Part shown: piece by piece, positions 35,097 through 46,500 of the stretch | Layout: each line of letters begins with the position of its first letter | Position numbering within the stretch: position 1 is the first letter of the stretch | Assembly: GCF_037975245.1 (NCBI RefSeq) | Contig: NC_092571.1 | Location: 23,793,917 to 23,857,916, forward strand | DNA length: 64,000 bases | DNA from: Apostichopus japonicus | Lineage: Eukaryota > Echinodermata > Holothuroidea > Aspidochirotida > Stichopodidae | Direction of reading: 5' to 3' | Made by a program: the position numbers and the translations under genes | Notes under the pieces: model-generated | Seen by the model: the letters and a program-made list of their open reading frames with translations, nothing else | Told to the model about the DNA's origin: nothing | Database searches by the model: none

Positions 35097-37313
35097 CTAA
35101 TACTGCAAAAAATCTTTCTCGAATTTACCATCGATTACGTAACAGTCCAAGTCAGTTTCTAGCTGTCGCCATTTACTGTCATCTAGGCATTCCGTCTTTC
35201 CCGGTGACCGCAGTACGAGGACTAGAACCGGTAGAACACCGGCTACTATTACCGTCGCAAAGAATTCAACCGTCGCGGGAATATCGCTAAAACCGTCGAT
35301 TGTCTTAATGATTGAAAGACCCAATAAAACGAAAAGACCGATGAAAAAGAACTGGGCTAAGATTTTAAAAATCTCTGTTTTGATCGGTTGATACTTTTTT
35401 ATCACTCTTTCAAATAAATCGACTTTGATGAATGGCACTCCTTGATCATTGGAGAAAACAAGTTTGTTAAAAGTAAGGTTTCCATCGGATGTTCCGGCAA
35501 TGGTTTGTGTATCTTTCTGTATCCTTGCGTCTCTCGCCTCCGCAAGTTGGAAAACTCGATGAAGCAATGTACAATAGCTGTCGTAATATCCGGTTATCGC
35601 GTTGAGTAAAATACCGGCAAATAGAACACCGACCATCACATATTCTCCAACAGTCTCGGTATGAAGTAAAAAACCGACGAATGTAAATCCGATTAATTCT
35701 CCGATATAAACGAACACCGCGATTATCTTGAAAAACATGGAAATGGCCAACAGAACGATTCCAATACCGGTCAACACTTCACGTGCGTCGATATTGTTGC
35801 TATAACATTTTCGAAATAAAAATAGCAGAATATCCCCAAGCGGAATTGCGTAAAATGTCATACTAAATACAAAATATATGAATATGACAGGCAGAGCTAT
35901 AAGGTACAGGATGGTAGTGATTGTTGTAGCGATCACTCCTGGTGCAAGGTGCCGCCCTAATAGCTTGTCGTGTAACCATACGTAAGGGGAACCGAAAAAG
36001 TAGGTATAAAGACCGCTGTTGACGATTCCAAAGCTACGAAACATCATAGCCTCAAAGAAGCCGTATATTCGGCGTTCTGGTATGGAATTATCGATTTCGA
36101 CACTCTGAGGTATCTGCAATTCCTCCTCCAGTTCTACGAGGCAGAAATAGACGCGGTCAACTTCCTGTACTCTCATACGTTCAGTAAATTTATCGTAACT
36201 TTCGAAGGTAAATACAAGTATGGAGGCGATAGTTATGTAATAGGCAAACTCAATTAATAAGTGCAACCCGTAGATCTCGGCGTACGACAATACCCCTGCT
36301 TGGTCTATCACAGCCATTCGCCTGCCAAGTTGCCCAGTAGCTGCCCATGTTATGTACGGTATGTATGGGATTATCCCAAACAGGAGTATGATTACGATCC
36401 AGCGAAGTAGTCTAACCCACCTATTATCATTTCCAGAAAACATGACGTTGTACTTGAATCCGAGAGGAAGGTCAGCGTGTATAGCTATGGTATTTTCGTT
36501 GGTTTCTGCAATTGGCGGAGAGGGGCGTATCCTAACGAAGAATAAACCCGCGAGAGGTGAGTATAGGGCTAAAATAATACCGATGAAATATACACTGTAG
36601 ATAAGACTACGGTACTTGGATAAAACTACCGGACTCTCACGTATCACATCGTTACCGATACTTGCCCAGCAGTCATATATAGTTGATGTCTGGAATAATA
36701 TGTAGGATGAACCCGGAAGGAAGAAGCTTAATGTTTTGTCAAGTTCACTTTGAGTCAGTTGTCTCTCGATGCAAATTGAGAAATCGTCGGATTCTTGGGA
36801 AGCCATAGATGAGAAGGTAAAAATCATTTCCGCAAGTTCTTGCAAGACATCACTCTCGTTTCTGTCCTGGAAGCACTCTGGGTCCGTTTCAATCGTTACG
36901 GTTAGATCATCCACCCCTGGCAAGAGTGTACCCATACTCAACTGAATAAAGTCAAATGGAAGGGCAAGCAGTAGATTCCCTTTACCTCTGGCAGCAAACA
37001 CCCATGTCAGCGGGTTTATAATATTAGTATCTTCTTCCAGGTAAGCGTTAGGGCCAGAAAAGGGCTCAGGGAACTTTAAATTTAAGTAGATGAAAAAGTT
37101 ACCTTCTTCTAAGGTTTCGTTTAGGTTAGATATACTATCTTCGGAGACATTGAATGTACACATACCATCGCTGTATACAGAAGTAGTGACGGAGTCAAAA
37201 TTGTCAACCTGCTGCGTCTTACAGGTTGACAACAACCCGAAGAAAATGATTGCGATGAAATATCCGAATTGACAAGATAAACAAGACACTCTACCGCCAT
37301 GTGAAGCAGCCAT
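35097..37313 (-). CDS. Intronless multi-pass membrane protein, family not recognised
   Basis: Single open frame of 738 residues from ATG at 37313; the frame extends 13 codons further up to a TTG with no other ATG. Residues 17-30 form a signal-like hydrophobic stretch (FGYFIAIIFFGLL). Residues 31-235 are an extracellular-looking region with Cys and sequons (CTFNVS, LNET, DRNES). About eight to nine hydrophobic helices follow, near residues 236-259, 302-325, 344-368, 458-500, 514-547, 557-575, 648-670 and 680-701. A hydrophilic loop containing VYFCLVELEEELQ lies at about 388-440. The C-terminal tail (702-738) is hydrophilic. I do not recognise the family; a transporter, channel-like or scaffold role cannot be separated from sequence alone. 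The length of an uninterrupted, compositionally balanced frame strongly supports a real gene. A hairpin and a palindrome lie about 0.5 kb upstream. Confidence 0.9.
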   Translation of the reverse strand: MAASHGGRVSCLSCQFGYFIAIIFFGLLSTCKTQQVDNFDSVTTSVYSDGMCTFNVSEDSISNLNETLEEGNFFIYLNLKFPEPFSGPNAYLEEDTNIINPLTWVFAARGKGNLLLALPFDFIQLSMGTLLPGVDDLTVTIETDPECFQDRNESDVLQELAEMIFTFSSMASQESDDFSICIERQLTQSELDKTLSFFLPGSSYILFQTSTIYDCWASIGNDVIRESPVVLSKYRSLIYSVYFIGIILALYSPLAGLFFVRIRPSPPIAETNENTIAIHADLPLGFKYNVMFSGNDNRWVRLLRWIVIILLFGIIPYIPYITWAATGQLGRRMAVIDQAGVLSYAEIYGLHLLIEFAYYITIASILVFTFESYDKFTERMRVQEVDRVYFCLVELEEELQIPQSVEIDNSIPERRIYGFFEAMMFRSFGIVNSGLYTYFFGSPYVWLHDKLLGRHLAPGVIATTITTILYLIALPVIFIYFVFSMTFYAIPLGDILLFLFRKCYSNNIDAREVLTGIGIVLLAISMFFKIIAVFVYIGELIGFTFVGFLLHTETVGEYVMVGVLFAGILLNAITGYYDSYCTLLHRVFQLAEARDARIQKDTQTIAGTSDGNLTFNKLVFSNDQGVPFIKVDLFERVIKKYQPIKTEIFKILAQFFFIGLFVLLGLSIIKTIDGFSDIPATVEFFATVIVAGVLPVLVLVLRSPGKTECLDDSKWRQLETDLDCYVIDGKFEKDFLQY

Positions 37314-37823
37314 CCTGACATGAACCGGGGAAAAAAAGTTGCGAGTAAACAATTATTGCACGGTGTACGGAAGTACCTCACTCAGCATACAGAGTTATAA
37401 CTGCCCACGAAAGAACTCTAATATCAGGTGTATATTTGCTTCAAATGACAATTAATAAGTCGAATTGTCTTTATAGAGACATTTAACCACGCTGACAGGA
37501 ACGAGTACATGAATAACGGACAGTACCGTACCTGTTTAATCCTGTTGACAAGACTCTCGCCTCAGCCTGGTGTGTATTCCAGAGTATACCCAACTCATAT
37601 ACGCCTATACACAATATGTCATACAGTGAGTACTACATACACAATGTACGTACGTGCTGTATATTTGCAATACAAAGGTGTTTCCACTACACGCAATAGG
37701 AACCATTTGGGTACCTGTGGAAGGGCTATAAATGACGTCATAATACAGGGGTGCGTGGGAATAGGTCAAAAGATCAGAGAGCCTCTTGAAGGCTGTATTG
37801 ACATTTGTAAATGATATGTATAA

Positions 37824-37888
37824 TGAGAAGTCGTGGGAAGTACAAAGTGTGGTATACCCATAGAAATTGTACTTCCCACGACTTCTCA
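37824..37888. repeat. Perfect 22-bp inverted repeat with 21-base loop
   Basis: TGAGAAGTCGTGGGAAGTAC plus AA (37824-37845) is the exact reverse complement of 37867-37888. It lies upstream of the 738-residue gene on its 5' side. As RNA from either strand it would form a 22-bp hairpin. Confidence 0.9.
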
Positions 37889-37908
37889 ATGAGCTGTATA
37901 CAGCTCAT
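37889..37908. repeat. Perfect 20-bp palindrome
   Basis: ATGAGCTGTATACAGCTCAT reads the same on both strands and directly abuts the right arm of the 22-bp inverted repeat. Confidence 0.9.
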
Positions 37909-38750
37909 TGGAGAGCTCATTTGGAGAGTTGATCTACTCATTATTTGAATAGGTTTGATAAGTGTAGTATGAGATTCTTGTCAGTATAGTATGTCGGTAA
38001 AAGAAGGTACTTTTCAACAAGCATAACTAGTTTAATCAATGTTAGTTTTCTATGGTACGGTTTACCTATGGAAACAACTTTGCTGTAATTTATGAGTTTG
38101 CTGCAAAATGTTAACGACATTTGATAACTAATATTTTTTTTGCAGCCAAAAAATGTTAAAATTCCTCACATATTAGATTCAATGAATTTGTCATTTTCGT
38201 GCTAAGTGTTAACATTTTATCTGAACAATTAATAACAGATTTAGTAACGTTTCCATATTTAGCTCTTGATATTACAATAGAATAATATTTGTTACGCTCA
38301 TATTTGTATTTAGCAATTTGCTTATTACGAGTCATATAAACTATAAGGCGACAAACACGTGCAACAGTACACTGTACACTAACATCTAAAGTTATTGAAG
38401 GTGATTTTAATCCAGAAAGTTTGTCCCGATTTGTTACAGTCCAATGAAAACCAAAAATGAAAAACGAAAAACAAAATAAGTGCTACATATTAAATGGTTC
38501 AAATAGTCGTACCTGGTTTCAATGTAATCAATTTTAAAATATGTTAAATCGATGAAATGCTCCTGCAGGCCTTTTAATGTTATTATTGATTCTCTGTTGA
38601 ATCAATTCTAATAACTCAATCAAAGCAGGTTCAATTAACTTCATATATGAACTACAGGATGGCATACAACATCATCAATGGAAACAACGTATATTATATC
38701 GTAAACAGTTTAATGGACTCCATAAAAGTCTTATGCTTTCATATTGGGTT
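37909..38750. other. A/T-rich intergenic sequence
   Basis: Nothing recognised: no open frame of note, no recognised element and no obvious tandem repeat. Confidence 0.5.
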
Positions 38751-39114
38751 TTAAAGATATGCTTTATTGGCTCCAATTATAGCACGCTATAGCTAGGAAA
38801 GTTTTGTGATTACGTAACTCGACCTGCCACGGTCGTAACTCGACCTCAGGCTCAACAATTAGCCTGCATAGCTTCTTAACACCATTATAGGCTCTTTGTG
38901 TAAACACTGTGTGGAAATGTGTTCATGTTTACAGTGTAGTTAATCATACAGCGTTCACACAAAGACCCTCATACAAGAACAAATATGTGGCAGGCGTTGC
39001 AGACTAATTGATAGAAAGAGGTCATTTTACGAAGACGGCAGGTCGATTATGTAATCTCAAGAAACTTTACCATTATAGCGTGCTATAGTTGTGGTCCATA
39101 CAACATACCTTTAA
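38751..39114. mobile_element. TTAA-bounded MITE-like foldback element (364 bp)
   Basis: Starts TTAAAGATATGC and ends GCATACCTTTAA-like text (CATACCTTTAA), with TTAA at both borders. The arms are imperfect inverted repeats for about 80 bases, including TATAGCACGCTATAG against CTATAGCACGCTATAA in reverse, and TCGACCTGCC mirrored as GGCAGGTCGA. A second nested pair (CTCTTTGTGTAAACACTG and its reverse) fills the centre. TTAA targets are typical of piggyBac and Kolobok elements; no transposase is present. Confidence 0.7.
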
Positions 39115-40550
39115 GCTGCTTCTGAGATGTTAACGTAATAGAGACACAACCCCCACCGTCATCTTCAGTATGACAGAAACCTTTGTGTGGAACAACTCCC
39201 TGAAACAGCTAAGAAATATCTTGTTCCGTGTGAGAGATACCCTCGTTGTAAATTTGTCATAGTCATTCCACTCTATATATGATCTGACACCTGGTTACAA
39301 GCTCTTTGTTTTTCTTTTCATATTTTCAATGTGGAATATTAACTGTTTTTGACCCTGAAACCAACGTCATCATCTGGTCATGTAACCTACAGCTTTTTAG
39401 ATTCATCATTTGCAAAACCCTTCTCCATTATAAAAAAATAAATATTCGAATAACTTAATACAAATTGAAGCACCGATGATGTCATATTTAGACTTGATCA
39501 AGTCTTCCGACATGCCTGTTGAGAAACATGAAATCTGTGATATCAAAATGGTTTACTTAGCTGTTTGGGGGACTTGTTCATGACAGTTAACTCTATCTCA
39601 AGCGATGATAATGTTTGGGTTCTGTGTCTAAAATACAGCCTAAACTGATAGTATATTAAGTGTTTATTTAGATAGTTGAACCAGCATGACAAGACGCAAT
39701 TCATCATTGGATCGGATTCAGATGCATACCGGTATTCAACATCAGCGGCGGCACCAGCCAAGGCAATATGGGGGGGGGGGGGGACTAGGGGCAAGGCATC
39801 TTTTTGGGGTGTGTGGGATATAACATTGATATGTGGCAGGGGTCTAAGCGTGTGTCCTCTCCCCTTTGGGAATCTTTCTATACAAGGAAAGTGATTTAGA
39901 CGCAAAATTGTGCTATCAGTTGACAATGCTGCACATTAATGCATTGCATTGGAAGCTGTTTCAAACACAAACGATTAGCCTAGTCATTCTATATCTTTTG
40001 GATAAGTAGCAGATCTGATTGATGAGAGGGCAACGGGGGGGGGCAAAGGGAAATCTGGAGAGCAATTAGCAAAATTAGCAAAATTCGCTCATGTTGATGG
40101 TTCATCAAGTTCATCTATAGTTAAATGTTGCAGAAAGATGACATTTCATTGGAAGTTTTAAACACAAGCTTGAATCTTGCTTCGAACTCGAAAAAGGAGT
40201 AGAATTCCAGTTTCCTATAATCAAAGGGCGTGGTGTGTATGTTTGTGGGGAGGGGGAGGGGAGAGTTAGTGGACGGAAAGGAAGAGGTGCGGTTGAGGAA
40301 CGGACGAAGATGGATTGTGAAAATAACAGCAAAAAAAAATAGCAAAAAACCAAGGTGTTTAAGAGAACATGAAAAATATAAATTCAGTTATTTATGTCTT
40401 TATATATAATGATAATCTTTTGATGATACTGAGATTACAAAGATATAGATTCGCAATGTTATAGTTTCAAGCAAACAGTAATAATATAAGCAAATAACGA
40501 GGATGAAAAGGTGCAATATAACTGATATGGCCTTCCAAGAGTTGCGATGC
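39115..40550. other. Intergenic sequence 3' of the alkaline phosphatase gene
   Basis: No gene recognised. G tracts occur at 39769-39783 and 40036-40045. The text at 39733-39900 (GGCGGCACCAGCCAAGG, later CCTCTCCCCTTTGGGAATC) resembles the interior of other short repeats here (19200, 63210). Short frames at 39543-39926, 40111-40353 and 40121-40345 are not supported. Confidence 0.45.
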
Positions 40551-43500
40551 TTACTGAATGAAAATCCTCTTGAGTATAATCAAAGCTAAAGCGAGATATG
40601 ATATAACTTTTATGTTCCCCCCTCTGTTTGTACCATAAATACAATGGTCTTTATTTTCGCCTACACATGACGCATACTTCATCGCATGTGCTATATAACT
40701 TTGTTCTTGAACACCGTGAAAGAGGTGAGCCATGGGTCCAAGAGCATAAATCGCTACATCTTGTCCTCCGTGAGTTTCACTGTTTAAAGGTACGAGGGCG
40801 TCCTGGGCAAAAGATGGATCCTCTGAAGAGATAGAGAAACAAGACAAGACAAGAAAAGAAAAGACAAATAATTTCATATTGTCTTGATCTATACGGCCTA
40901 TGATACGATGATGTGTCGTTATCCCTAACAGGACCAAAGAAAATTTACGACTAGAACAGGATTCGAACCAGTAACATCTTGGTTACAGGGCCAGCGCATC
41001 CCGTTCTAGTCGTTAATTTCTTTGTTCTTTTCCATTCTCTATAATTTCCCAGTCATGTTTTACGTTCTTCAGTTGCTAGTATCTAGTAGTGACAAAGACT
41101 TTCTTGACAACTTCAATAAAAATCGAAACTGTCCCAATGTTGACAAACAAACTACAGATTGCTGATGTGTTTTGCGAAACTTTTTAAGAACGACCTGGAA
41201 TGTTTCAAACTTTTTACAAGAAATATTTTCGACTCGATAGTGAAAAAATCTTCTACACACATGAGGAGGCTGTGACTCAGGCGAGCTGATATATGTCGAG
41301 TTGTTTACCACTGACTTCAAACGTGTATCAGTCTCAAGGGCGTAGGAACCGGGGGGGCGGGGGCGCCAGCCCCCCCCCCCAGTGAAAAATGTGGAGGGGC
41401 GGAAGTATCATTCCGCCCCCCCCCCCCGCTTCGCAAGTCAGAAAACCCCTTTTTCATATCCAAATGAGAACAAAAATCTCATTTGGAGCACCAAATTGCA
41501 TCTAAGGCCAGGTGAAAATACAAAATTAAGTTTACAAAATGGAGTGGGTGTTGAAGTGGGCTATACTGCACCAAATTTCATCTGAGGCCACCTGGAAATG
41601 CAAGAAAATCCAAAGGGGAGGGGGACACCCCCTCCCTTAGACCCCTCCCCAGGCCTGCCATCAGTCTTCAGCCCCCCCCCCCCCCCCACTCAAAAGTACC
41701 TTCCTACGCCACTGATCAGTCTTATATCTGACTTATGTACTTTAGGTAACTATATCTCAAGTCTGACTTACGTTTGACCTATGTATTGCTATTGACTAAT
41801 TCTGAATGCTCAACAGACCTCAACATATGAAATGTATGATGTCGACACCGTGTCAAGAAACAGGGCGACTCGAATCTATATCAAATCAAATACACGAGTT
41901 AGATTGAAAAGTTGGCTTACCAGTAGGGCCGCCGTAATTATAGACTACTGTTTTTAAAGTGGCCCATAGCTTTTCAAGGGTTAGGCATGACAAATTTTCT
42001 AACATTTTTGCTGACAATTTTGTTGGGGTGACAGATATTTGATGCGGGGGGGGGAGGGGCTATCCGTCTCTCCGCCGGTGGCTAATGCTTACCAGTATCT
42101 ACATCGGTTAAGTTTGATCTTTTCCCGGTTTCATGGAAGGATTGGTTCACTCTTCTAAATCCATAGCCATTCATGTAACCAAGAGTCGTATACGGAAGAT
42201 CATCCGATCCTTTGATTCCATCAACCAGGCCTGAATTTATCAAGAAAAGTAGGAAAGGAAGAAAAAGAGTGGGCGTTGTTCCTGAGCGGGGTTGTAGGGG
42301 TGTGTAGTGGTAAAATGTTATGAATTTATTTGAGTAGTCATCGTGTGAAGTCATCATGTAGCGACAGTAAATGGATACTGGACAGAATGACGCTATTATT
42401 GCCGTATTTCAACTAGAGGTTTTTTTTCTTCTATGGCGAATATTTTTGTCTTGCTTCTGCCCGCGTTATTTTGTTGATCGAAAGAAATAGGATGAGAAGG
42501 TTCCTCAAGTATCTGGGAATATAGAGCAAGTGGCTGATGAACCGGAGGTTGATCAGCGGGGCGATGTGCTAAAACGATATCTATTTTGGCAAGTTAGATA
42601 GATGGGAAAGTACATAATTTCAGATGATGAAAATGATTTTTGCGGGTAGGGGACCATACACGTTCCCTTGAATCATATAGAATACACATACATTCATATT
42701 TATGTGTCCTTGTTGGTACTGTTTGGATGAAACAGCTAAATGTGTTAGAAATTCATAGGTATAATAAAGGAAAATGTTCATATATACATCGTGAGCCTAC
42801 CAAGGATTGGGTTTCCTCTTGAGGGGTATCCGGCCATAGACATCACGTGACCATGATCAGCGGTGACGATAACCAACGTGTCATCTGTATCGACAAGTTC
42901 CAAGGCTCTTTTCACGGCCTCATCAAAAGCCAATGTCTCTGTGAGGGCGCTGTGTGCAATACCGTTGTGATGACCATGGTCGATACGACCAGCTAGAAAA
43001 GGAAATTAGAACGATCGTATGGGAATTTCATGGTATGAATAAATAATAAACAGTTTTGGGTAACCTAATAGACCACAGGTAATGTGTGTTCGCGTCTTGT
43101 GACGTCAGATTCAGATTGGACCGTGATGTGACTGGTATATGATGACGCGACATTCAGCTTGTTTGTTTACTGAATCGCTTTCTTTTCACCCCCCCCCCAC
43201 CCTCCCCCTCACCCTTCCGCCATGTAACTGATGGTAAGCACTTACATTCTACCGAGAGAGAAAAAAAAACATCTTGGTCTTTACTGAGTATCTGAATCGC
43301 TCGCCCCCCCCCCCCTCTCCCCACCCCCCGCCTTCCACCATGTTACTGGTGGTAACTACTTACATTCTACCAAGAGAAAGAAACCATCGTCATCTTTACT
43401 GAGTATCTGGATCGCTTTCTCTGTCATCTCGGCGATAGAGGGCTCCCCTGCCCCGTCACTAGCCCTGTTCTTCTCGTACTGCATGTGACTTCTATCAAAT

Positions 43501-46500
43501 AATCCTGTCGAAAAAATCAGCTAATATTAGCATGACATTTTAATATAATAAATCATATTGAAGCATTTCTTTTCTTCATCAGAAAAAACATCACCATAAC
43601 CATAATCATAGTTAACGGGTACCCATAAATTACGTAAGCCATATTTGAAATTAATTTTTTGTTATAATCCTGTGCTATCAAACTACAGTATGTGGTGGGC
43701 ATGCTAACTGAGGTCCAAGGTCACGCGGTGAAAGGTCAAATATATACCTTCAGTCGAAATTTATGTCAAAGCACCCCTGATTGTCTTCAAACTTCGAAGG
43801 AAGGTGCCCGAGATGGGAACTTGTGATGAGAAAACACTCCGAACGAAAGGTCAATAGGTCAAATTAATCAAAGAATAGTATCACAATATGTTCTTACCAT
43901 GGTAACTGAAGTCAACGAAATGTTAAATAATGATGTCGAGTGAAGAAAATGTGATCTTGGGCCTATAACGGCAAGGGGTAACATTTAATTACGACTTCAC
44001 AGCTGTAATGGGTATTCCAAGTACCATACAAACTATTATATACGTATCATGGTAACTGATGTCAAAGGTCAAATGTAATAATGTGATTATAAATGTAAAG
44101 GTCTCCTTAACCAGTCGACCAATAACCTCCTAATTGGATAGGAAGGTCTTGAAAACCTTCGGAATGAAGGTCAGATGTCAAAGGTCGAATGAAGCAAAAC
44201 AGTGACTTTTTGCTCTGAATACAAAGTCAAACATTGGATAAAGTTGCAACCTGCACAAGTTAAGTATTATCAAAGTACATAATTACCATGGCGACTGAGG
44301 TCAAAGCTCAAGGTGTAAAAGGAGTGTATGAATTATGGTTGTGGCAATTTTGTAGGCCATTCATAATCATTTGTTCAGTGAATGCTTTTTGCGATGAGAT
44401 ATATACGCAACTCCGTAGATTCCTCTATTATTTCATGTTGGAATAATTTGAGTTGTTATGTCTAAATTCATTGTTCCTGTTACGATTTCGATGTCATTAT
44501 TTTTCATTGACCAGTTTTTTATTTCCCTTTAAAGGATTGGTACGATACCCACAAAGCGAAAGGATTCAATACAATATCGATACGAATTTAAACTTGACCC
44601 CAGCTGCGAATGACCCTAACTGACCTAGTAGAGCATCCGTCACTTCCGGGTCAATAGCATTGAAGTCATCAAGTTTCCAGACATACTCTGCGTTTAGATC
44701 AGCGGAGATTCTAGCCTCTAGCCATTCATCCGTCAAGTTTCTACCATCTTGTCTAGAACCGGTTGCATCCGGGTATTCTGGGTCGGCTGACGTCACTGGA
44801 ATGAAGTTTCTTCTTCCTCCACCCATCGCCACCTGATGGTCAATAACAAAGTAACCAAAGAAATAATAAGTAAGAAAAAAACACTGAAGAGTAAAAGAAG
44901 TGTAATTGTTGTAAGGCGCGCACACGTAAGAATTAGCGCACACGTAAGCGCGTAAGCGCGCACGTATATAAGTGCGCACACTTAAGCATTACTAGAAATA
45001 CATATAGTAAGTTATTGCATTCGATTGATGTAACATGGCATATTGCTGATACCTTTAATCCTGGATCGTTTACCTGAAGTAGGTGAATGAGGGCGCAATG
45101 CTAAAATGATACCAAATTTTGTAAGCTAGGTTGTTAACAGTGCTATGTAGAATGGAGAGGGTAAGAAAGTACCTTTAATCCCAAATCGAAGTCGATCAGT
45201 TGAGCAGCGATGTCAATGCAGCCGTTTTCTTTGGCCTCGTCGGGAAGATTTACGTCACTTTCCCAATTTCTGCTAGCGGAATGAGCATAGCCTGCTGCCG
45301 GAGTAGCGTGAGTTAACCTTGTCGTAGTCACAATACCGGTTGATTTGCCTATCATGGTAACCCAAATAACGGATAAATGCTTTTTTTCATTTTCATATAT
45401 GTTCTCTCCTTGGTGATTTGTAGTTAATTAATATTAAAAGTGATCATAAATTAAGAAAGGTGCATTAGTTGTTTAGTGTACCAAATCGTCAGTCAAAGCC
45501 TTGCTCCGTCTGTGCCATTGTATGTGAATAATGTGAACGATTATCAATTTGAAGATACTTTTTTAAGGAAAAGTTGCCCAGGAAAGAACCTGGGCACGAA
45601 AACCAAACTACCAAACGACTGATCCGCTCTCAGCCCCAATCCCCTTGCATCGGGACTGTGACTGTGTGATCATCGTCAGGTGTGCATCACCATTCCCCTC
45701 GAAAGGGAACAGATATTACACATGATCTTAGCCAAAAGGCCGAGAAGCGATTACCAATTTGAATATGTTACGTGAAACTAGCGTCTGTGTTCTTGCCAGG
45801 AAGGGTAGAGCTTTGGTTAAACATAGCTAATACAAGTAGAACGACGTTTGATATCTTCTAATAGCTGGTTATTTCTTTCGCTATGAACGGGAACATGTTC
45901 TTTCAATTTGAAACGGTGCTATTGACTACATGAAAGGAGTACTAAGGAAGAGGAAGTAGGGGTCACCTGGAAGTAGGTCAATAGAGGGGGAATTCTGAAA
46001 ACGTTACCAATTTGGGTAAATTAAACTTCATTTGTCGTATGGAAACAGTTAAGAGAGGAGTGACGTAACTAACCAATAACCCCAGATAACCTTAATAACT
46101 CTAATAACAAATAACCTTACATACGTAAGTTGACGATGACAAGTGGTGAGATGTGAAATATGGCTATGAAAACTGGCAGCTACTGTATATAACAGAGAGA
46201 TTCATTTGTTTATTCTGGGGTCAGGGAGTGGGATAGGCTCATCACTGGTCTCATGCTCCAGTGCCATAATACAACAGACATACAGACAGATAGATAGACA
46301 GACAGATAGACAAACTGTTAAGAAGTGGCAGCAGACCATTTTAATAATAATACGTAATACTTATATAGCACCTCCCAGAAATCATGAAGCGCTGTACAAT
46401 AAAAAATAAGTAAAAAGGAGCATAAACAGTTAAACCAGGTTAAGAAGTATAATGACAGTTTAAAAACAGCTAAAAAGGTACGTCTTCAAATCTGTCTTAT

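Noticed and set aside
40858-40937. Upstream part of the ORF covering ALP exon 9, which reads like a signal peptide (MKLFVFSFLVLSCFS)
   Set aside because: This is intron sequence with a pyrimidine tract ending CTTCAG; splicing at 40822 joins exon 8 in phase.
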